This document shows positions 59,617 to 64,000 of a stretch of DNA of 64,000 bases, piece after piece. The notes below the pieces were generated by a model that saw only the letters and a list, made by a program, of their open reading frames with translations, was not told the origin of the DNA and did no database searches. Every line of letters begins with the position of its first letter. Position 1 is the stretch's first letter. This DNA is from Meconema thalassinum (taxonomy: Eukaryota; Arthropoda; Insecta; Orthoptera; Tettigoniidae). The DNA lies in contig OX336389.2 in the NCBI GenBank assembly GCA_946902985.2, forward strand, positions 1,082,381,788 through 1,082,445,787. The letters are read 5' to 3'. The position numbers were made by a program, and so were the translations under genes.

Positions 59617-61053
59617 TCAATTCTGAGAACTGCGCCACAAGATTCTCTGGAAGTCTCGATCTGCTTCATGAATCTGGATCGGTCGGTACATCTTCTCGAT
59701 ATCTGCTGTTAGCGCATACTTGTGTGTACGGAAGCGAAGAACGATCGAGAACAGATCCTGCTGAACAGTTGGCCCAACCAACATCACGTCATTCAGGGAG
59801 ATCGACGAAGTAGTTTTAGCCGACGCATTGTAGACAACTCTGACCTTGGTAGTGCTGCTCGTAGCCTTGATTACCGCGTGATGAGGCATGTAATAAGCAG
59901 GTTTCTGCTGGTCACTAGGATCGACAAGTTCCATGTGTCCTAGTTGTAAATAATCGTTCATGAATTTGATATACTCGTTCTTCAGGTCAGGTTGTCGATG
60001 CAATTTCCTCTCTATAAAGCCAAAGCTCCTCCTGGCATTGTCAAAGGAGTCACCAAGTTCTCCTACTCCTTGCCGAAATGGTAGTCTCACTATGAACCTG
60101 CCCGACTCATCGCGTGTGAAGGATTTCTGAAAATGTTCCTCGCATTGACTTTCTTCCTTGGAATGGCTACGAGTCGTAAGCTCTTCCTGTTCCCAAAAGC
60201 GTTCCACCTGTGTGTGCAAGGTTTCAGCCGTGGAAAACAATGATTTTGTTCCATTCTTATGTTGTTGAACTGAGTGAGAGGGGAGATATCCAGATAGCAC
60301 CCAACCAAGTTGTGTATTTTGAAGAGTAGGGTAACCGTCCCTAGATTGTTGTTCAGGTCTTAAGAGTTCAAAGAATATAGTAGCACCTAACAGTAGATCT
60401 ATCTCTTCGGGCTGGTAGAAATTCGGGTCAGCTAATGGAATGTTGACGGACAGTTGCCAGTCCTCGTAATCTATTCTAGATGAAGGCAGTGGACCAGTAA
60501 TCTGACGCAGGACAGAACATACTATATGCCGACTATTAGTACTAACTCTCGACTCTATCTGAAGTTGACAGAAGTAAAAGGATTGAGTCGCTTGCGTGTT
60601 GCTGATACCATTTATAGGTCTCGAATGACGATTCAGTTTGATACCCAAACGGTCTACTAAGTCTCGAGACACGAAGTTCATATGTGACGCACTGTCTAAT
60701 AGTGCTCGACATTGATGCATTTGACCTTTGCTATCCCTAATGTTAACATTGGCAGTTGATAACAATACTTCATTGTGAGGACATGCGCTTCTGACAGAAC
60801 AATATGCTTGCTGCTGGGATGCATTTAGTACCGGGGTAGCAGTACTGTTCATATTCTGGTGTATATGTAACAATGTGTGGTGACGTTTATTACATGTTCT
60901 GCAGTTGCCTGAGTTGCAATTATTGGCTACATGGTCACTTCTCAAGCAATTGAAACAAAGATTATGTTCCCTCACAACACCTACCCGGCTATTTACATCC
61001 ATGTACTTAAATTTAGGGCATTTATGCAGACTGTGAGATGTCTTACATAGCAC
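59617..61053 (-). pseudogene. BEL/Pao Gag end, protease and reverse transcriptase start
   Basis: 478 open codons. Zinc knuckles near the start (CVLC..HSLHKCPKF and HNLCFNCLRSDHVANNC, then CRTCNKRHHTLLH). The aspartic protease has ALLDSASHMNFVS with the D-S-A triad. LLLGATIFFELL and LGWVLSGYLP mark the Pao-type protease-RT linker. The RT palm has KVRVVYNASAK and ADIEKMYRPIQIHEAD with the first catalytic D. It ends at a TGA (59617). Confidence 0.95.
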
Positions 61054-61764
61054 ACAATAAGGTGACGTGGTGACGAAAGTTCGGTGTGGTCCCCTTGAAC
61101 TTGTACCATGCTTGACCTCATCTTGGGTTACAGCAGCTGACTTGTTGGACGTGACTATTTCTTAAGTTTGGCAATTGTTTTCCAAGAATTGAATTAAGTC
61201 CTTCAAGTTGGCGTGCGTTTCATTTGACGTACCGTTCTCTCATTGCTCCCTGAGGTTGAGAATGATTCTCTCCAAAACTATGTGCGACAGCATGAGGTCA
61301 TGTAAGGGCGTTTCGATTTTTAAAGATTCTATGGCATTTAAGTTGCTTCTAAGTTGATTTATTAGCAAACGCAGCTCCTTAGGAGAATCGTACTTTGCAT
61401 TAGGGAGTGACAACAGTTCCTTGATGTGGAGATCTGATGTAAGTCTGGGATTGTGATACCGACTGCGAATCTATTCCCAGGCGACCTTGAAGTTATCATG
61501 TGAAATTGGTAAATTTTCAAAGAGGTGGTGAGGTTCCCCAGACAAGCATGATAGAAGATAATAGTATCTTTGAATGTCTGTGATTGTTTCATTATTGATG
61601 ATCAGCGCTACAAAGGTGTCATAGAAAGGCATGAAATCTTGTAGAGCGCCATTGAACTTGGGTAGTGAAATAGTTGGAAGTTTTGGTGCACAACTATTGC
61701 TCATGTTATCACTATTTACAGGCGAAGGTGGGTGTGTATGTTCGGGGCACAATAGCGTTTCCAT
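61054..61764 (-). pseudogene. BEL/Pao Gag middle part (DUF1759)
   Basis: Open from 61764 to 61471: LPKFNGALQDFMPFYDTFVA and YLLSCLSGEPHHLFENLP are DUF1759 capsid-type motifs of BEL/Pao Gag. In-frame stops at 61471 (TAG), about 61242 (TGA) and about 61163 (TAA) break the rest, though the frame stays the same into the zinc knuckles. Confidence 0.88.
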
Positions 61765-61767
61765 TTT

Positions 61768-62046
61768 TTACTTAATGTCCAAGCATAAATCATCAAAGAC
61801 TGCTCTATCTAAATCATGTGATTCGTTTTCAGCATCATCGATTTCCAATTGTATCTGAATGTCATTATACTCATCCATTAAACTCGCCAATGATTGCTTC
61901 CTCACCTTTATATCGTTAAAATTCCCACCTGCAAATTCATTCACGAATGTACTCAAGCGAATCACGCGAGATTTGATGATTGCTCTTTTCTTTGTCAATA
62001 CACGTTTTTGATTGTTATCCATGATGACCCGGTAAGAAAAGGACAA
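61768..62046 (-). pseudogene. BEL/Pao Gag N-terminus
   Basis: 92 codons starting MSFSYRVIMDNNQK; the second ATG (MDNNQKRVLTKKR) may be the true start. The basic start and TFVNEF motif are typical of Pao-type Gag. It ends in a TAA at 61768-61770, one codon before the next block in the same frame. Confidence 0.85.
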
Positions 62047-62146
62047 AGGAAATGTAGAACCAGATTGTACTTACTGGTGTAGTTCTGTGCTCTCTAACTC
62101 AACCAAGTTAGCTATTTTCATAGATGCTTTCGTAGTTCACTTATAT

Positions 62147-62165
62147 CCGGCAATCGGAAGGACCA
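62147..62165 (-). promoter_or_regulatory. Primer-binding site of BEL/Pao
   Basis: Minus strand TGGTCCTTCCGATTGCCGG begins 4 nt after the 5' LTR end, complementary to a tRNA ending in CCA. The tRNA was not identified. Confidence 0.65.
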
Positions 62166-62169
62166 AAAA

Positions 62170-62414
62170 TGTTGTGTGCAAACATTCTCTCTGGTAGCTC
62201 ATAAGGGAATTCCACATTTACTTAATTACGACGTTTATTATTTTAAAACTAACTGGAACATAAGAGGACAATATACAATAATATAAGACAAGGAGCTCAT
62301 GAAGTCAAAGATATGGCATTACACGGAATGCGCAAGATACCCGACCGTGCTGCGGGCGCTGCTGTACGTGGGCACTGGGGGAACTACCGTTAATATAGGG
62401 AGCAGCACCGTACA
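62170..62414 (-). repeat. 5' LTR of BEL/Pao
   Basis: 245 bp, same ends as the other LTR (minus strand TGTACGG...CAACA). The target duplication GATTC follows at 62415. Confidence 0.93.
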
Positions 62415-62419
62415 GATTC

Positions 62420-63674
62420 TTCTAACTTTAAAAGATACGATTTTGAATCTACCAAATGTTAAGTTTCCAAAGTTTATATTTATTGTTTAAATAAACTAGT
62501 TGTTTTCTTTGTTCTTTATCTTTACCGTTAGAATAACGATTAGGCAGGACCTTTACTTCCCTGACTCTTTCTATAGGCTTAAGCCCTCTTTATGAAAACT
62601 AATAATCATTCAAATAATAAAGGTTTTACTACTTGTTGCATTTGAACTAAAACTTCAAGTAATAACGTCTTCAAAGTTTCTCTTGGTTTTCTTAGCCAAT
62701 TCTAGCAAGCCATTAAGGCAAGTACAGCTAGCTCCGAAAGCTTCCTACTTGTTGAGATTTTCCTCTCACTTATGATTTGTTTCCAAAAATTTTACTTTTG
62801 TTTGAGTTAGGTTTGAGGTCCTCCTCTTTTCTAAACTTTTAGTCGGCATCTTGCTGGGTAAAAGCTTAGCCTTCCTTAAGTGCAAAAATCGGTATTCTTT
62901 TAAAATTGTTAAGAAAACTAGTAAAATTATTACAAACGGCATTAAAACTACTTTATCGCTTCCCTCTCTGGGAACACTCGGTCGTTTGCCGGGGATCCAA
63001 CAGTGCCCAGAAATAAAATTATTACCCCACTTTCAAATCCTTCTAGCATTCTTGAATACATTATAAATCCTAATCTCTCTAAAGGGAAAGTTAGTACTTT
63101 TTCTTTCTCTGCTCACTTTGCCTTGCCAGAATGTCACCCGTCCCCATAGTACCGGAATACCGGCTCGAGAGGGAAAGTGCATTCATCGAGCGCTTGCAGG
63201 TAGCCTTAATTCACGCTGCGCTCTCCGCCTGCCCGAGACAGGCCCCCGCTGGAGTTAGGTTCCTCCTAGACTTGGCACTCCTTAATTCTTCCTTAACTTG
63301 CTTAAACTTAGTGCTGGATTCTAATCCTGTTTACCAATAATTTTTTCCACTCCAAAACCTATCTCCTTTTCTCTCCTATCATCATCCCTTAGGTAGTGTT
63401 AACCCTATGCTAAAACCTACCAGGATGGTGTAATTAAGCAGATAATAATAATTGTTTATGTGATTAGGTATGACATTGCTTGCGCATTTATTCTTGGATG
63501 TTGTTGTGATGACGTCAGAAGCGTCATATTTCGAATAGGGGTGTAATAGTTTCCGATTCCATGGTAGGCCTATATTTGTGATACAAATTAGTATTTGGTG
63601 TCTACGGACATGTTTTCGCAGTGCAGGCGATATTATTTTAGCAAGCATAATTATTGTAATAATAATAATAAGAA
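62420..63674. other. No identified gene
   Basis: Open frame 63131-63340 (69 codons, MSPVPIVPEYRLE) has no recognised domain. AT-rich otherwise; an (AAT)n run lies just before the SINE. Confidence 0.35.
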
Positions 63675-63866
63675 GGAAGGAAGATTGTAGTTTTACGTGA
63701 CCGTGAATCTTGTGATTATAAGCCACGGGACCTCCTTTTTACGTGGAAGCCGAACCACAGGACATGGCATTTCACTTTGAAAATCTCACATGCATTGACC
63801 GGGAATCGAACCCGGACCGCCTTGGTGAGAGGCATACAGCTAGACCGCTGAGCCACCACGCCCTTC
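63675..63866 (-). mobile_element. tRNA-derived SINE, family A, copy 3
   Basis: Minus strand: GGGCGTGGTGGCTCAGCGGT head, B box GGGTTCGATTCCCGGTCAA, the TGCCATGTCCTGTGGTTCGG body and a (TTCC)n tail, as in the other two copies. AATAATAATAAGAA is found on both sides (63661-63674, 63867-63880), a possible but low-complexity target duplication. Confidence 0.85.
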
Positions 63867-64000
63867 AATAATAATAAGAATCACAGAGACTTCAATGTAG
63901 CACAATACTGTCCACAGTTTTTCTACCTGTTATGTGCATTTAACCATACATGAATGTAAAGACATTCTAAGTCGAGATATTAACAATTTTATAACTTATT
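63867..64000. other. Right edge, no identified feature
   Basis: Nothing recognised. Confidence 0.3.

Larger units (their letters stand above)
54843..62414 (-). mobile_element. BEL/Pao LTR retrotransposon, complete ends, broken coding region
   Basis: LTRs of 245 bp each (54843-55087, 62170-62414), TG...CA, and a 5-bp target duplication GATTC at 54838-54842 and 62415-62419; 4-6 bp duplications are typical for BEL/Pao. The order on the minus strand is LTR, PBS, gag (zinc knuckles), protease, reverse transcriptase, RNase H, integrase with H2C2 zinc finger, C-terminal domain, a long 3' region, LTR. All frames except the 59224-58466 block share one reading frame, so the ancestor had a single Gag-Pol frame. 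Several in-frame stops and at least two frameshifts make it inactive. Confidence 0.95.

Overview
This window reads as nuclear DNA of an arthropod, most likely an insect with a large, repeat-rich genome. Evidence: a BEL/Pao retrotransposon, a Jockey-type LINE, a P-element relative with a THAP domain, mariner-type and Mutator-like transposase remains, an hAT-type short element, rolling-circle elements ending in CTAG, and many tRNA-headed SINEs. Bacterial gene organisation, operons and CRISPR arrays are absent. The exact order of insect is not determined here. I found no convincing single-copy host gene in the 64 kb; almost every recognisable feature is a transposable element or satellite.

Layout. 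0-10.5 kb: the left edge holds a minus-strand coiled-coil Gag-like reading frame (1821-271), a primer-binding site and a roughly 3.8 kb LTR-like block (2237-~6040). A second, strongly diverged copy of the block follows at 6904-~10530, with a perfect 28-bp palindrome at its start. 10.7-19.9 kb: a ~425-bp tandem repeat, several SINEs, a minisatellite and a decayed mariner-type transposase gene (16865-17950).

19.9-33.2 kb is the most structured part. Three rolling-circle (Helitron-like) elements lie head to tail (19904-21944, 21945-30357, 30358-33177), each with an internal tandem array. The first carries a SINE with a 12-bp target duplication. The second carries a SINE (13-bp duplication) and a complete LTR retroelement (22342-29176) with two 1399-bp LTRs, the target duplication AAAT, and only a coiled-coil Gag-like frame with no polymerase.

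33.2-54.8 kb: SINEs, an hAT-type short element (34641-35454), a P-element relative with terminal inverted repeats (38543-40487), a foldback element split by a SINE (41148-41715), a Mutator-like element (42537-44019), a Jockey LINE 3' fragment (46450-46932), a mariner whose 5' end is an inverted copy of its 3' end (47085-47914), and a 2225-bp tandem duplication (49235-53684).

54.8-62.4 kb: a BEL/Pao retrotransposon on the minus strand (54843-62414) with 245-bp LTRs and a GATTC target duplication; its Gag-Pol frame is broken by several stops and shifts. The right edge carries one more SINE. The elements do not form a pathway. Their nesting gives a relative history: Helitrons with their arrays, then SINEs and the LTR element inside them, then a SINE inside the LTR element.
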